Counted from the stretch's first letter, positions 21,996 through 30,853 are shown. The stretch is DNA of 64,000 bases from Actinomycetota bacterium (GCA_009701885.1 WLJH01000001.1:1-64000), one strand, 5' to 3'. The notes: generated from the sequence alone by a model not told the origin. Numbers and translations are program-made.

Positions 21996-23006
21996 GTGGC
22001 CGACCACCGTCTCGTGCACATCGTCGACGTGGTGCCCGAGCTCGACTCGCGGGTCGAGCACGTCGGCCCGGCCGGGCACTCGTCCGAGGGGCTGACCATG
22101 GTCGTGGTCCTCGACGGGTTCCTCGACGCGGGGAGCGCCGCCGCCCGGGCCGCCCAGCACCTCGTGGACCTCGACGACACCGGCCCCTCGGCCGGACGGG
22201 TGGTGGCCACCTTCGAGGTCGACGAGCTGCACGACTGCCGCGCGCGTCGGCCCGCCGTCTCCTTCGTCGTCGACCGCTACACCGACTACGACGCGCCCCG
22301 GCTGGTCGTCCGCCTGCTCCACGACACCGGCGGCACGCCGTACCTCCTGCTGCGCGGGCCGGAGCCCGACGTGCGCTGGGAGGGCTTCGTGCGCGCGGTG
22401 CGCCGGGTGGTGGAGCGCTTCGGCGTCACCCGGGTCGTCAGCATGGGCTCGGTGCCGATGGCCGTGCCGCACACCCGCCCGATCGCGATCACCCACCACG
22501 CCAACGACCCCGAGCTGCTCATCGGCGCCTCGCCGTGGCGCGGGGAGCTCCGGGTGCCGGCCAGCGTCCAGGCGCTGCTGGAGATCCGGCTGGGGGAGTG
22601 GGGCCACCCCGCGCAGGGCTTCGTCGCCCACATCCCGCACTACCTCGCCCAGCTGCCCTACCCCCAGGCCGCGGTCGCGCTGCTGGAGCAGGTCGAGCGC
22701 GCCGGCCGGCTCACCGTCGACCTGTCGGGCCTGCGGGCCGAGGCCGAGGACCGGGAGGCCGAGATCAGCCGCTACCTCGTCGAGCACGAGGAGGTCGCCG
22801 ACGTGGTGGCCGCGCTCGAGCGGCAGTACGACGCCTTCGAGCGGGCCGAGGAGTCCGGCGCCTCGCTGCTGGCCCCCGACGAGCCGCTGCCGACCGGCGA
22901 GCAGCTCGGGGAGCAGTTCGAGCAGTTCCTGGCCGGGCTGGACGGCGACGACCCGGGCCGCGGGTCCGGGGATGTTCCCGGCGACGAGACGGACGGAGGT
23001 CGCTGA
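21996..23006 (+). CDS. PAC2 family protein (proteasome assembly chaperone-like)
   Basis: 336 residues. The PAC2 pattern is visible: AGHSSEGLTMVVVLDGFLDAG near the start, then RPAVSFVVDRYTDYDAPRL, VVSMGSVPMAVPHTRPIAIT and AQGFVAHIPHYLAQLPYPQAA. A C-terminal helical region (about 240-310), rich in Glu and Arg, looks like a coiled coil. Actinobacteria encode several such proteins beside proteasome genes elsewhere; the role of this type is not established. The start GTG 21996 has GGAGAGGAG upstream. It overlaps the following thioesterase by one base. Confidence 0.85.
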   Translation: MADHRLVHIVDVVPELDSRVEHVGPAGHSSEGLTMVVVLDGFLDAGSAAARAAQHLVDLDDTGPSAGRVVATFEVDELHDCRARRPAVSFVVDRYTDYDAPRLVVRLLHDTGGTPYLLLRGPEPDVRWEGFVRAVRRVVERFGVTRVVSMGSVPMAVPHTRPIAITHHANDPELLIGASPWRGELRVPASVQALLEIRLGEWGHPAQGFVAHIPHYLAQLPYPQAAVALLEQVERAGRLTVDLSGLRAEAEDREAEISRYLVEHEEVADVVAALERQYDAFERAEESGASLLAPDEPLPTGEQLGEQFEQFLAGLDGDDPGRGSGDVPGDETDGGR

Positions 23007-23863
23007 TGCCCCGCGACGTCGACGAGCTGCTGCGTCTGCTCGACATCGAGACCATCGACGACAACCTGTTCCGCGGCAGCCAGCAGGCCTCGGTCCTGCC
23101 GCGGGTCTTCGGCGGCCAGGTGGCCGCGCAGGCGCTGGTCGCCGCCGCGCGCACCACCGACCCGGCGTACGTCGTGCACTCGCTGCACTCCTACTTCCTG
23201 CAGCCCGGCGACACCGGCGCGCCGATCGTCTACGACGTGGAGGCGCTGCGCGACGGCCGGTCCTTCGCCACCCGCCGGGTGCTCGCCCGCCAGCACGGCC
23301 GGCCGATCTTCGCGCTGACCACGGACTTCCAGAAGCCGGAGGAGGGCCTGGACCACCAGGACGTCTTCCCCGACGACGTGCCCTCACCCCAGGACTCCCT
23401 CGACCCGATGGCGCGCCGCGCCGACGGGGAGTTCACCGAGTGGGACGCCATCTCCATGCGGTACGTCGGCTCCTCGGCCGACCTGCTGCCGCCGGACCCG
23501 CAGCGGCCCGGCCGCCAGCGGTTCTGGCTCAAGATCGACGGCGAGCTGCCCGACGCCCCGCTGGTGCACGCCGCGGCCTTCGCCTACGCCTCGGACATGA
23601 CCATCGCCGGTGCTGCGCTCGCACCCCACGGCTACCGCCTTGGAGGGCCCGACATCATGGTGGCCTCGCTCGACCACACGGTGTGGTTCCACGAGCCGTT
23701 CCGCGCTGACCGGTGGTGGCTCTACGACCAGCACGCCCCGCGTGCCTCCGGCGGCCGCGGCCTGATCAACAGCCGGGTGTTCACGGAGGACGGGCGGCTG
23801 GTGGCCTCGACCGCCCAGGAGGCGCTGCTGCGCAAGGTCCGGCCCAAGGCGGAGCGCGGCTGA
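23006..23863 (+). CDS. tesB: Acyl-CoA thioesterase II, first of two tandem copies
   Basis: 285 residues with two hot-dog domains. N-terminal: PRVFGGQVAAQALVAAART and VHSLHSYFLQPGD; C-terminal: MVASLDHTVWFHEPFRADRWWLYDQ. It hydrolyses acyl-CoA to free acid and CoA. It starts ATG 23006 on the stop of the PAC2 gene, and its own stop overlaps the next start. A near relative follows immediately. Confidence 0.92.
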   Translation: MPRDVDELLRLLDIETIDDNLFRGSQQASVLPRVFGGQVAAQALVAAARTTDPAYVVHSLHSYFLQPGDTGAPIVYDVEALRDGRSFATRRVLARQHGRPIFALTTDFQKPEEGLDHQDVFPDDVPSPQDSLDPMARRADGEFTEWDAISMRYVGSSADLLPPDPQRPGRQRFWLKIDGELPDAPLVHAAAFAYASDMTIAGAALAPHGYRLGGPDIMVASLDHTVWFHEPFRADRWWLYDQHAPRASGGRGLINSRVFTEDGRLVASTAQEALLRKVRPKAERG

Positions 23864-24750
23864 TGCGCGTCCCCGAGCCCACGCCGCTGCGCGAGCCCGA
23901 CCAGGTCGCCGTCGACGAGCTGGTCGCCCTGCTCGACCTCGAGGAGATCGACCAGGACCTCTACCGCGGCCAGTCGGTGCCCACGCCCCGCGGCCGGGTC
24001 TTCGGCGGCCAGGTGGCCGCGCAGGCGCTCTGCGCCGGCATCCGCACGGTGCCCGAGGAGATGGGGGTGCACTCGCTGCACTCCTACTTCCTGCTGCCGG
24101 GGGACCCGTCCCTGCCGATCGTCTACGACGTCGAGCGGATCCGCGACGGGCGTTCCTTCGCCACGCGTCGGGTCGCCGCGCGCCAGCACGGTCGCCCGAT
24201 CTACTTCCTCACCGCCAACTTCCAGCGCGAGGAGGAGGGCTGGTCGCACCAGGACGCGATGCCCGAGGTCGCCCGCCCCGAGCAGGGCCTGGACCTGGTC
24301 TCGCTCATGACCGCGCGCGGCAACAGCGACGCCGAGGCGCTCGGGCGGGAGTGGGCCTCCCTCGACGTGCGGTGGATCGGCAACTCCAAGCACGGGCTCG
24401 AGCCCGACGAGGTCCATCCTGCCCGCGCCCGGATGTGGGCCCGGGTCAACGGCGACCTCGGGCAGGACCCGGTCACCCACGTCGCGGCCTTCACCTTCGC
24501 CTCCGACGTCTCGCTGCTCGGTGCCACGCTGGCCGCCCACCCGGTCTCGCCGCACGAGGTGCAGATGGCCTCGCTCGACCACACGATCTGGTTCCACCGA
24601 CCCTTCCGGGCCGACCGGTGGTGGCTCTACGACCAGTGGTCGCCCTCGGCCCAGTCGGCCCGCGGTCTGGCGCTCGGGCGGATCTTCACCGAGGACGGGA
24701 CGCTGGTGGCGACGGTCGCCCAGGAGGGGCTGATCCGGCCCCGCGCCTAG
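23863..24750 (+). CDS. tesB: Acyl-CoA thioesterase II, second tandem copy
   Basis: 295 residues, same architecture as the gene before it (GRVFGGQVAAQALCAGIRT, VHSLHSYFLLPGD, MASLDHTIWFHRPFRADRWW). About half the residues match by eye, so this is an older duplication rather than a recent repeat. Differences in the middle region (about 130-180) suggest a different chain-length preference. It starts ATG 23863 on the previous stop. The three-gene operon PAC2-tesB-tesB follows the divergent fadA promoter. Confidence 0.92.
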   Translation: MRVPEPTPLREPDQVAVDELVALLDLEEIDQDLYRGQSVPTPRGRVFGGQVAAQALCAGIRTVPEEMGVHSLHSYFLLPGDPSLPIVYDVERIRDGRSFATRRVAARQHGRPIYFLTANFQREEEGWSHQDAMPEVARPEQGLDLVSLMTARGNSDAEALGREWASLDVRWIGNSKHGLEPDEVHPARARMWARVNGDLGQDPVTHVAAFTFASDVSLLGATLAAHPVSPHEVQMASLDHTIWFHRPFRADRWWLYDQWSPSAQSARGLALGRIFTEDGTLVATVAQEGLIRPRA

Positions 24751-24882
24751 CATGACAATGGCGTAGTTCGTGACATCTGCCGCGGCGTGTCGTTACCTTT
24801 GTGGCGAATGTGGTGGCTGAGCACTCCTGTGGTGCCTGTGACGACCTCGTGACGGAGGCCGCCCGGACGGACAGGGGACCCC
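24751..24882 (+). promoter_or_regulatory. Promoter and leader of the M23 peptidase gene
   Basis: This stretch holds GTGACA (near 24769) and TCGTTACC (near 24791) but no motif I can assign firmly. The leader is about 90 bases. GTTACC-like elements suggest an MtrA-type site, which is common before actinobacterial cell-wall hydrolases, but only weakly. No known riboswitch fold was recognised. Confidence 0.25.
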
Positions 24883-26130
24883 ATGAGACGCTCGTCGACG
24901 GCCCGGCACCGGGCCGCGCGTGCCAGCGGTACGGCGCTCGCCGCGCTCCTCGCCGGCCTCACGGCCGGGTCGACCCTCTGGGCGGTCGCTCCGGCGTACG
25001 CGCAACCGGTGAGCGACTACGAGATGCCGTTCCCCTGCGCGCAGGAGTGGACCGGCACCACGCGGTCCTCGCACAGCCCGAGCGTCCGGGCGATCGACTG
25101 GAACCGGGTCGACGACCTCGATGACCCGGTCGTCGCGTCCGCGCCGGGTGTCGTCTCCCGCGCCGACGCCACGTCCGCCCGCGGCTACGGCCGGCACGTC
25201 GTGGTCGACCACGGCGCAGGGGAGAGCACCGTCTACGCCCACCTGCAGGACGTGCACGTGGTGACCGGTCAGCGGGTCGACCAGGGGGCGCTGCTCGGCA
25301 CGGTCGGCTCGACGGGCAACTCCACCGGTCCGCACCTGCACTACGAGCAGCGCCAGGACGGGCAGGACGTCGAGGCGTGGTTCGGCGGGGTGCCGTTCAC
25401 CTACGGCGCCACGCAGGCCTCGGGCAACTGCGTCGACCTGCCGCTGGCCGGCAACCTGCTCGGGGACCGCACGGCCGAGCTGGTGGTCTACCGCCGCGCC
25501 CCGCGCTCGCTCTTCCTGGTGCAGCGCCCCGGCCGCGAGCCCAAGACGATGCGGCTCGGCACCGCTACCGACGAGCCGGTCCTCGGTGACTGGGACGGCA
25601 ACGGCAAGGCCAACCTGGGCGTGTGGAGCCCCGCCGAGGGCGTCTTCACGATGCGGGTGGGCAAGCGGGCCACCACGACGCTCGCGCTCGGTGCCGGCTC
25701 CGACCAGCCGGTCGCCGGGGACTGGGACGGCGACGGGCTGTGGGAGGTGGGCGTCCGATCGCCCGCCACCGGCGCCTGGACGCTCCGCGGCGCCGACGGC
25801 TCGGTGCGCACCGTCTCCCTGGGCGACGCCGCCGACCTCCCCGTGACCGGCGACTGGGACGGCGACGGGACCACCGACGTGGGCGTCTTCGACCCCTCGA
25901 CCGCCACGTTCACGCTGCGCCGGGTCGACGCCGAGGGTCTCACCTGGAGCGCCGAGGTGCAGTTCGGCCAGCCCGGTGACCTGCCGGTCACCGGCGACTG
26001 GGACGGCAACGCCACCACCGACGTCGGGGTGTGGAACCCCGCGACGGCCACCTTCACCGAGCGCCGTGCCACGGCGGCGACCGCGGCACGGAGCACCACG
26101 GCCACGACGCAGTTCGGCCGACCCCGCTGA
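24883..26130 (+). CDS. Secreted M23 (LytM-type) endopeptidase-like protein with GDWDG repeats
   Basis: 415 residues. A signal peptide ends around AYA-Q (residue 40). The M23 zinc residues are present: H64 and D72 in SHSPSVRAIDW, H120 in YAH, and HLH (151-153). It should therefore cut peptide cross-links in the cell wall or other Gly-rich peptides. The C-terminal half has at least four ~50-residue repeats, each with GDWDG(D/N)G or GDWDGNA at the same point, an FG-GAP/VCBS-like propeller with Asp-rich loops that probably bind calcium. The last ~20 residues are Thr/Ala-rich. Confidence 0.85.
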   Translation: MRRSSTARHRAARASGTALAALLAGLTAGSTLWAVAPAYAQPVSDYEMPFPCAQEWTGTTRSSHSPSVRAIDWNRVDDLDDPVVASAPGVVSRADATSARGYGRHVVVDHGAGESTVYAHLQDVHVVTGQRVDQGALLGTVGSTGNSTGPHLHYEQRQDGQDVEAWFGGVPFTYGATQASGNCVDLPLAGNLLGDRTAELVVYRRAPRSLFLVQRPGREPKTMRLGTATDEPVLGDWDGNGKANLGVWSPAEGVFTMRVGKRATTTLALGAGSDQPVAGDWDGDGLWEVGVRSPATGAWTLRGADGSVRTVSLGDAADLPVTGDWDGDGTTDVGVFDPSTATFTLRRVDAEGLTWSAEVQFGQPGDLPVTGDWDGNATTDVGVWNPATATFTERRATAATAARSTTATTQFGRPR

Positions 26131-26132
26131 GC

Positions 26133-26255
26133 ACCGCCGACCCGTCAGGAACGAACCGCCGACCCGTCAGAAGTGAACCCTCGACCCGTGAGCCCCGGGC
26201 CAGGTGCGGTCCAGAACTGACGGGTCGAGGGTTCGGAAGTGACGGTTCGGCGGTG
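26133..26255. repeat. 22-nt period repeats forming a long inverted structure
   Basis: Two tandem 22-base units beginning ACCGCCGACCCGTCAG start at 26133 and 26155. A related third unit, ACCCTCGACCCGT, starts at 26177. After a ~27-base spacer the last two unit types return inverted (about 26216-26255), so 26155-26189 can pair with them over some 35 bases. The structure lies between the convergent M23 and htdX genes and probably terminates both. A related 22-nt array is at 32471-32514. Confidence 0.6.
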
Positions 26256-26272
26256 GGGCGGCCGGCGGCGGA

Positions 26273-27163
26273 TCAGCGCGCGGTGGTGCGGCCGACCAGG
26301 TGCGGGGCGCCTGTGCGCGGGTCGGTCAGGGAGAAGGTGTAGCTGCCGTCGTACCTCTCCGAGCCGAAGGCGACCTTGCCGGGGAGCAGGATCGGCTTCT
26401 TGAACGCCACGTCGACGGTGACCGCCTCGGGGAGACGGTTCTCCAGCGCGGCGACGCACCGGGCCAGGCTCCACATGCCGTGCGCGATCTGGCGCGGGAA
26501 GCCGAGTGCCTTCGCGGTGAGCGGGTAGAGGTGGATCGGGTTGAGGTCGCCCGACACCGCGCCGTAGCGGCGGCCGAGGTCACCCGGCAGGCTCCACACG
26601 ACGCCGTTGGAGGCGGTCACGGGGATGTCGAGACCCGCGGGGGCGCTCTCGTCGCCCTTGCCGCGACGGAGGTAGGAGCTGGTGCTCTCCCACACCGGCG
26701 CGCCGTCCGGGTCCGTGATCGTCGTGACGAAGTCGAAGACCCGTCCCTTGGCGTGCGGGCGCGGCGGCTCCACGCGGGCTGCGACGGCGAGGGTCTCCCC
26801 GACGCGGACCGCGCGGTGCGCCGTGATGGAGTTCTCCAGGTGCACGGTGCCGATGGCCGGGGCCGGGAAAGCCGGGTCGGTCATGATCGCCATGTGCAGC
26901 CCGAAGGCCAGCATGTGGGGGTAGGTCAGCGGGACGGTGTCCTTCTGCGGGAACCCGCACACCTCGGCGTACGCCGCCACGTGCTCGGCCTCGACGGTGA
27001 CGGGCGGCCGCTGGTAGCCGAGGCCGCTGAAGCCCTCCGCGGACGCCTTGCGCACGCCGGGGAGCGACCCGACAACCGGCACGCTCGGCAGGGCGGCCTT
27101 AAGCAGGCTGCCGAGGCCGGCGCCGCCGTCGTGCTGCTTGACGGTGGTCTCCGCGGTGCCCAT
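26273..27163 (-). CDS. htdX: MaoC-like (R)-3-hydroxyacyl dehydratase, HtdX type
   Basis: 296 residues, double hot-dog. The hydratase-2 motif is complete at residues 200-230: D206 and H211 in GDLNPIHLYP, then LGFPRQIAHGMW. The N-terminal hot-dog half lacks the catalytic pair, as usual. It interconverts 3-hydroxyacyl and enoyl thioesters. It is coupled to fabG4 (stop/start overlap TGATG) and lies opposite fadA2. This matches the mycobacterial order Rv0241c-Rv0242c-Rv0243, which supports the symbol. Confidence 0.85.
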   Translation of the reverse strand: MGTAETTVKQHDGGAGLGSLLKAALPSVPVVGSLPGVRKASAEGFSGLGYQRPPVTVEAEHVAAYAEVCGFPQKDTVPLTYPHMLAFGLHMAIMTDPAFPAPAIGTVHLENSITAHRAVRVGETLAVAARVEPPRPHAKGRVFDFVTTITDPDGAPVWESTSSYLRRGKGDESAPAGLDIPVTASNGVVWSLPGDLGRRYGAVSGDLNPIHLYPLTAKALGFPRQIAHGMWSLARCVAALENRLPEAVTVDVAFKKPILLPGKVAFGSERYDGSYTFSLTDPRTGAPHLVGRTTAR

Positions 27164-28497
27164 CAGGCGCCCAGCATCATCTGGCCGCAGACCCGCACGA
27201 CGTTGCCGTTGACGGCGGTCGAGCCGGGGGAGGCGAACCAGGCGATGGTCTCGGCCACGTCGACGGGCAGGCCGCCCTGGGACATGGCGTTGAGGCGCTG
27301 GCCGACCTCACGGTTGGCCAGCGGGACGGCCGCGGTCATGGCGGTGATGATGAAGCCGGGAGCGACGGCGTTGATCGTGATGCCGTCCTTCAGCTCGTCC
27401 TTGAGGCTGTCGACGAAGCCGATGACGCCGGCCTTGGAAGCGGCGTAGTTGGTCTGGCCGACGTTGCCGGCGATGCCGGCGATGCTCGCGACCCCGATGA
27501 TCGAGCCGCCCTTGTTGACGACCTTCTGCTCCAGGAGCTCCCGGGTGATCTTCTCGGGTGCGGTGAGGTTGACCGCGATCACCGACTCCCAGCGGTCCTC
27601 GCCCATGTTGGCGAGCTTCTTGTCGCGGGTGATGCCGGCGTTGTGCACGACCACGTCCACACCGCCGTGCTTGGTGGAGAGGTGGTGGGCGATGCGCTGC
27701 GGGGCGTCCTTGGCCGTGATGTCGAGGGTCAGCCAGTCGCCGTCGAGCTCCTTCATCAGCGACTGCAGCTCGTTGGCGGCCTGCGGCACGTCCACGCCGA
27801 CGACGGTCGCACCGTCGCGGTGCAGGACCCGGGCGATCTGCTCGCCGATGCCGCGGCTGGCACCGGTGACCAGGGCGACCTTGCCGGCCAGCGGCTGCTG
27901 CCAGTCCGTGACGGCGCCGGCCTTCTTCGTGCCGGTCGCGCCGATCCGCACGACCTGGCCCGAGACGTAGGCGGACTTGGGCGAGAGCAGGAAGGCGAGG
28001 GTGCTGGTGACCGCGGCCTCGGCGCCGTCGGCGACGTAGACCAGCTGGACGGTGCCGCCCCGGCCGATCTCCTTGCCGAGGCTGCGGGTGAAGCCCTCGA
28101 GCGCACGCTGGGCGACGCGCTCGCCGCCCTCGACCTGCTCCGGCGGGGTGCCGAGCACCACGACGCGGGGGCACGAGGCGAGGCTGCGCATCAGGGGGGT
28201 GAAGAACTGCTGCAGCGCGACCAGCTGGTCGGCCGAGGTCAGGCCCGTGGCGTCGAAGACCAGGCCCTTGTACTTCTGGCCGTCCTCCGTGACCTGCGTG
28301 CTGGCGATTCCGACGGTGTCGAGCAGACCGGGCAGCGACTCCGCCAGGCGACCGCGACCGCCGACGACGACGGTGCCGTCGACCAGGGGGGCGCCGGCGG
28401 TGTAGCGCTCCAGGCGCGTCGGGGCGGGGAGGCCGAGGTTCTTGACGAGCAGCTTGCCGAGCGGGCTCTGGGTGAAGCTCTGGTACTTGTCGCTCAT
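27163..28497 (-). CDS. fabG4: High-molecular-weight 3-oxoacyl reductase FabG4
   Basis: 444 residues, about 200 longer than ordinary FabG. Residues 1-200 form the extra N-terminal flavodoxin-like domain seen in FabG4. The SDR domain starts at GKVALVTGASRGIG (205-218), with catalytic S338, Y351 and K355 (NYAASKAG). FabG4 of mycobacteria is an NADH-dependent 3-oxoacyl-CoA reductase. It is the first gene of the fabG4-htdX operon, divergent from fadA2. The start is ATG 28497. Confidence 0.92.
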   Translation of the reverse strand: MSDKYQSFTQSPLGKLLVKNLGLPAPTRLERYTAGAPLVDGTVVVGGRGRLAESLPGLLDTVGIASTQVTEDGQKYKGLVFDATGLTSADQLVALQQFFTPLMRSLASCPRVVVLGTPPEQVEGGERVAQRALEGFTRSLGKEIGRGGTVQLVYVADGAEAAVTSTLAFLLSPKSAYVSGQVVRIGATGTKKAGAVTDWQQPLAGKVALVTGASRGIGEQIARVLHRDGATVVGVDVPQAANELQSLMKELDGDWLTLDITAKDAPQRIAHHLSTKHGGVDVVVHNAGITRDKKLANMGEDRWESVIAVNLTAPEKITRELLEQKVVNKGGSIIGVASIAGIAGNVGQTNYAASKAGVIGFVDSLKDELKDGITINAVAPGFIITAMTAAVPLANREVGQRLNAMSQGGLPVDVAETIAWFASPGSTAVNGNVVRVCGQMMLGA

Positions 28498-28532
28498 GGC
28501 GCGCGGATCCTCCGGGGCTGGTCGTAGGTGGA

Positions 28533-28573
28533 CGGGGCGACGCCCCGCCAGTAGGTAACTAGACGTGTAACTC
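28533..28573. promoter_or_regulatory. Divergent fabG4/fadA2 control region
   Basis: CGGGGCG-A-CGCCCCG (28533-28547) is a perfect inverted repeat. Next to it lie GGTAACT (28554-28560) and CGTGTAACTC (28564-28573). The latter differs by one base from a half-site of the palindrome before the nearby TetR gene (CGTGCAACTC, 30854-30863), so that regulator may also act here. Confidence 0.45.
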
Positions 28574-28643
28574 AGTGTCCACTTTTCGTGACGTGGCCCT
28601 CACAGCCTTCCTCCACGGCCCCGTCCGGGGCAAGGATGGCCCC

Positions 28644-29927
28644 ATGCAGACCCAGACCCGTCGTGTCGCCGTCATCGGCGGCAACCGCATCCCGTTCGCC
28701 CGCTCCAACGGCGCCTACGCCACCGCTTCCAACCAGGAGATGCTGACCGCGGCCATCGACGGTCTCGTCGACCGCTTCGGCCTGGCCGGCGAAGCCGTGG
28801 GCGAGGTCGTGGCCGGTGCGGTCCTCAAGCACTCGCGCGACTTCAACCTGACCCGCGAGGCGGTGCTGGGCTCCAAGCTCGCCCCCGAGACCCCGGCCAC
28901 CGACATCCAGCAGGCCTGCGGCACCGGCCTCCAGGCCGCCATCCAGGTCGCCAACAAGATCGCCCTCGGCCAGATCGAGGTCGGCATCGCCGGCGGCACC
29001 GACACCACCTCCGACGCCCCGGTCGCGATCAGCGAGAAGCTGCGCAAGAAGCTGCTCAAGGTCAACGCCGCCAAGGACACCAAGGGCCGCCTCGCCGCGC
29101 TCGGCGCGATCCGCCCCGGCGACATCGGCCTGGCGATCCCGCAGAACGGCGAGCCCCGCACCGGCATGTCCATGGGCGAGCACGCCGCGCTGACCGCCCT
29201 GGAGTGGCAGATCACCCGCGAGGCGCAGGACGAGCTGGCCGCCGCCTCCCACCAGAAGCTCGGCGCCGCCTACGACCGCGGCTTCCTCGACGACCAGATC
29301 ACCCCGTTCCGCGGGCTGGAGCGCGACTCCAACCTGCGCCCGGACTCCTCCGTCGAGAAGCTCGCCAAGCTCAAGCCGGTCTTCGGCAAGGGCGAGGCCG
29401 CCACCATGACCGCCGCCAACTCCACCCCGCTGACCGACGGTGCGTCCGTGGTGCTGCTGGCCTCGGAGGAGTGGGCCAAGGAGCGCGGGCTGCCCGTGCT
29501 GGCCTACATCACCGAGTACGAGACGGCCGCGGTCGACTACGTCCACGGCGGCGAGGGCCTGCTCATGGCCCCGGCGTACGCCATGGCCCGGATGCTCCAG
29601 CGCGCCGGCCTGACGCTGCAGGACTTCGACTTCTACGAGATCCACGAGGCCTTCGCCTCCCAGGTGCTCGCCACCCTCGCGGCGTGGGAGGACCCGGTGT
29701 TCTGCAAGGAGCGCCTGGGCCTCGACGCCCCGCTGGGCTCGATCGACCGGGACAAGCTCAACGTCAACGGCTCCTCGCTGGCCGCCGGGCACCCGTTCGC
29801 CGCCACGGGCGGTCGGATCATCCCGGTGCTGGCCAAGCTGCTCGCCGAGAAGGGCTCCGGGCGCGGTGTCATCTCGGTCTGCGCTGCCGGTGGCCAGGGC
29901 GTGACCGCGATCCTCGAGCGCCCCTGA
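28644..29927 (+). CDS. fadA2: Acetyl-CoA C-acyltransferase (FadA2/FadI-type thiolase)
   Basis: 427 residues. The thiolase cysteine is C92 in QQACGTGLQA. The general-base region NGSSLAAGHPFAATGGR and the C-terminal CAAGGQG are intact. It is longer than the fadA product and belongs to the FadI/Rv0243 group. The frame is open to 28575, but ATG 28644 aligns with the usual MxxxxRRVAVIGGNRIPF start and has AAGGA upstream. With fabG4 and htdX it makes a near-complete beta-oxidation or elongation set. Confidence 0.92.
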   Translation: MQTQTRRVAVIGGNRIPFARSNGAYATASNQEMLTAAIDGLVDRFGLAGEAVGEVVAGAVLKHSRDFNLTREAVLGSKLAPETPATDIQQACGTGLQAAIQVANKIALGQIEVGIAGGTDTTSDAPVAISEKLRKKLLKVNAAKDTKGRLAALGAIRPGDIGLAIPQNGEPRTGMSMGEHAALTALEWQITREAQDELAAASHQKLGAAYDRGFLDDQITPFRGLERDSNLRPDSSVEKLAKLKPVFGKGEAATMTAANSTPLTDGASVVLLASEEWAKERGLPVLAYITEYETAAVDYVHGGEGLLMAPAYAMARMLQRAGLTLQDFDFYEIHEAFASQVLATLAAWEDPVFCKERLGLDAPLGSIDRDKLNVNGSSLAAGHPFAATGGRIIPVLAKLLAEKGSGRGVISVCAAGGQGVTAILERP

Positions 29928-29944
29928 TCGCCCGCTGACCTGAC

Positions 29945-29977
29945 GACGGCCCCGTCCCCCGTGGGGGCGGGGCCGTC
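29945..29977. terminator. Hairpin terminator between convergent fadA2 and the small membrane protein
   Basis: GACGGCCCCG and CGGGGCCGTC pair over 10 bp, extended inward by CCCCC/GGGGG past a single bulged T. It starts 18 bases after the fadA2 stop. Confidence 0.75.
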
Positions 29978-29983
29978 GACGTG

Positions 29984-30154
29984 TCAGCGTCCCAGGACGA
30001 GGGCCGCGATGATGCTGCCGACCAGGATCGAGCCGATCACCAGGGCGACCACGAGGTGCAGCGGGTCGTCCTGGGGCGACGCGCCGGGCCGCCACAGGTA
30101 GCCGGGGCCCCTCTTCCCGGGGTCCGCCCGGCCCTCGTCGTCGTGACCGCTCAT
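29984..30154 (-). CDS. Small single-pass membrane protein
   Basis: 56 residues, start ATG 30154 overlapping the TetR stop (ATGA). The first ~30 residues are polar (MSGHDDEGRADPGKRG, then a Trp/Pro segment). Residues about 35-54 form one hydrophobic helix (LVVALVIGSILVGSIIAALV), ending GR. It has no known family that I recognise. Tight coupling to the TetR gene means it is co-expressed with it. The clean stop, the overlap and a plausible membrane helix support it as real. Confidence 0.75.
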   Translation of the reverse strand: MSGHDDEGRADPGKRGPGYLWRPGASPQDDPLHLVVALVIGSILVGSIIAALVLGR

Positions 30155-30837
30155 CTGCCGCGGGCCAGGGCGAGGGCGGAGACGACGAGGTGGTCGCGGA
30201 CCTGCTCGTGGGAGATGGTGCCGACGGTCGGCACGCCCGGGGCGGCCTCCATGACCAGGATCCCGACGCGGGCGAGCTGGAGGGCACCGAGACCGCTGGC
30301 GTAGAGGGTGTTGGCGAGCAGTGTGGGGTCCTGCACGCGGAAGTCGCCGCTGCGCACGCCGTCCTCGAGGGCGCCGGAGAGCTGGGCCAGGCAGCCGGAG
30401 ATGCCGCGGCCGAGGCGGAAGAGCGCGCTCTCGGAGATCTCGTCGAGCAGCTCGGGGCCGGAGCGGCGCATCAGCGTCTGGGCGCAGTCGACGAAGGCGG
30501 GGTGGGCCAGGGAGTAGTCGACGAAGGCGGTCACGATCCGGGCAAGTCGCTCCTCGGCGGTGCCGCCGGCGACCGAGGCGGCCTCGAGGTCGCGGCGCAG
30601 CTCCTCGAGGTAGCCCACCAGCGTGAGGGCGAAGAGCTCCTCCTTGCCGCTGAAGTGGCGGTAGACGATCGCGCGGTTGATGCCGACGGCGCGGGCGATG
30701 TCCTCTATCTGGGCGTCGCGGACGCCACGCTCGTCGAAGAGGGCCCGGGTCGCGGCGAGGATCTCAGCCTCCCGGGCGCGCCGGCGCGCAGCCGCCGCGG
30801 AGCGGCGACCGTCGGTCTCGGGGGCACGCGTGGTCAC
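30151..30837 (-). CDS. TetR family transcriptional regulator
   Basis: 228 residues. The N-terminal helix-turn-helix spans about 22-68 (ILAATRALFDERG, IEDIARAVGINRAIVYRHFSGKEELF). The C-terminal ligand domain is all-helical. It probably represses its own gene through the perfect palindrome at 30854-30874. Its place beside htdX-fabG4-fadA2 parallels Rv0238 in mycobacteria, suggesting that an acyl-CoA is the ligand. It starts GTG 30837. Confidence 0.9.
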   Translation of the reverse strand: MTTRAPETDGRRSAAAARRRAREAEILAATRALFDERGVRDAQIEDIARAVGINRAIVYRHFSGKEELFALTLVGYLEELRRDLEAASVAGGTAEERLARIVTAFVDYSLAHPAFVDCAQTLMRRSGPELLDEISESALFRLGRGISGCLAQLSGALEDGVRSGDFRVQDPTLLANTLYASGLGALQLARVGILVMEAAPGVPTVGTISHEQVRDHLVVSALALARGR

Positions 30838-30853
30838 GGGTCAACGATACGCA

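Noticed and set aside
24751..24882. Riboswitch before the M23 peptidase gene
   Set aside because: The leader is long enough, but no conserved c-di-AMP or other riboswitch core could be found by eye.
26133..26255. 22-nt repeats as CRISPR
   Set aside because: No spacers, and half the units are inverted. A repeat or terminator structure fits better.
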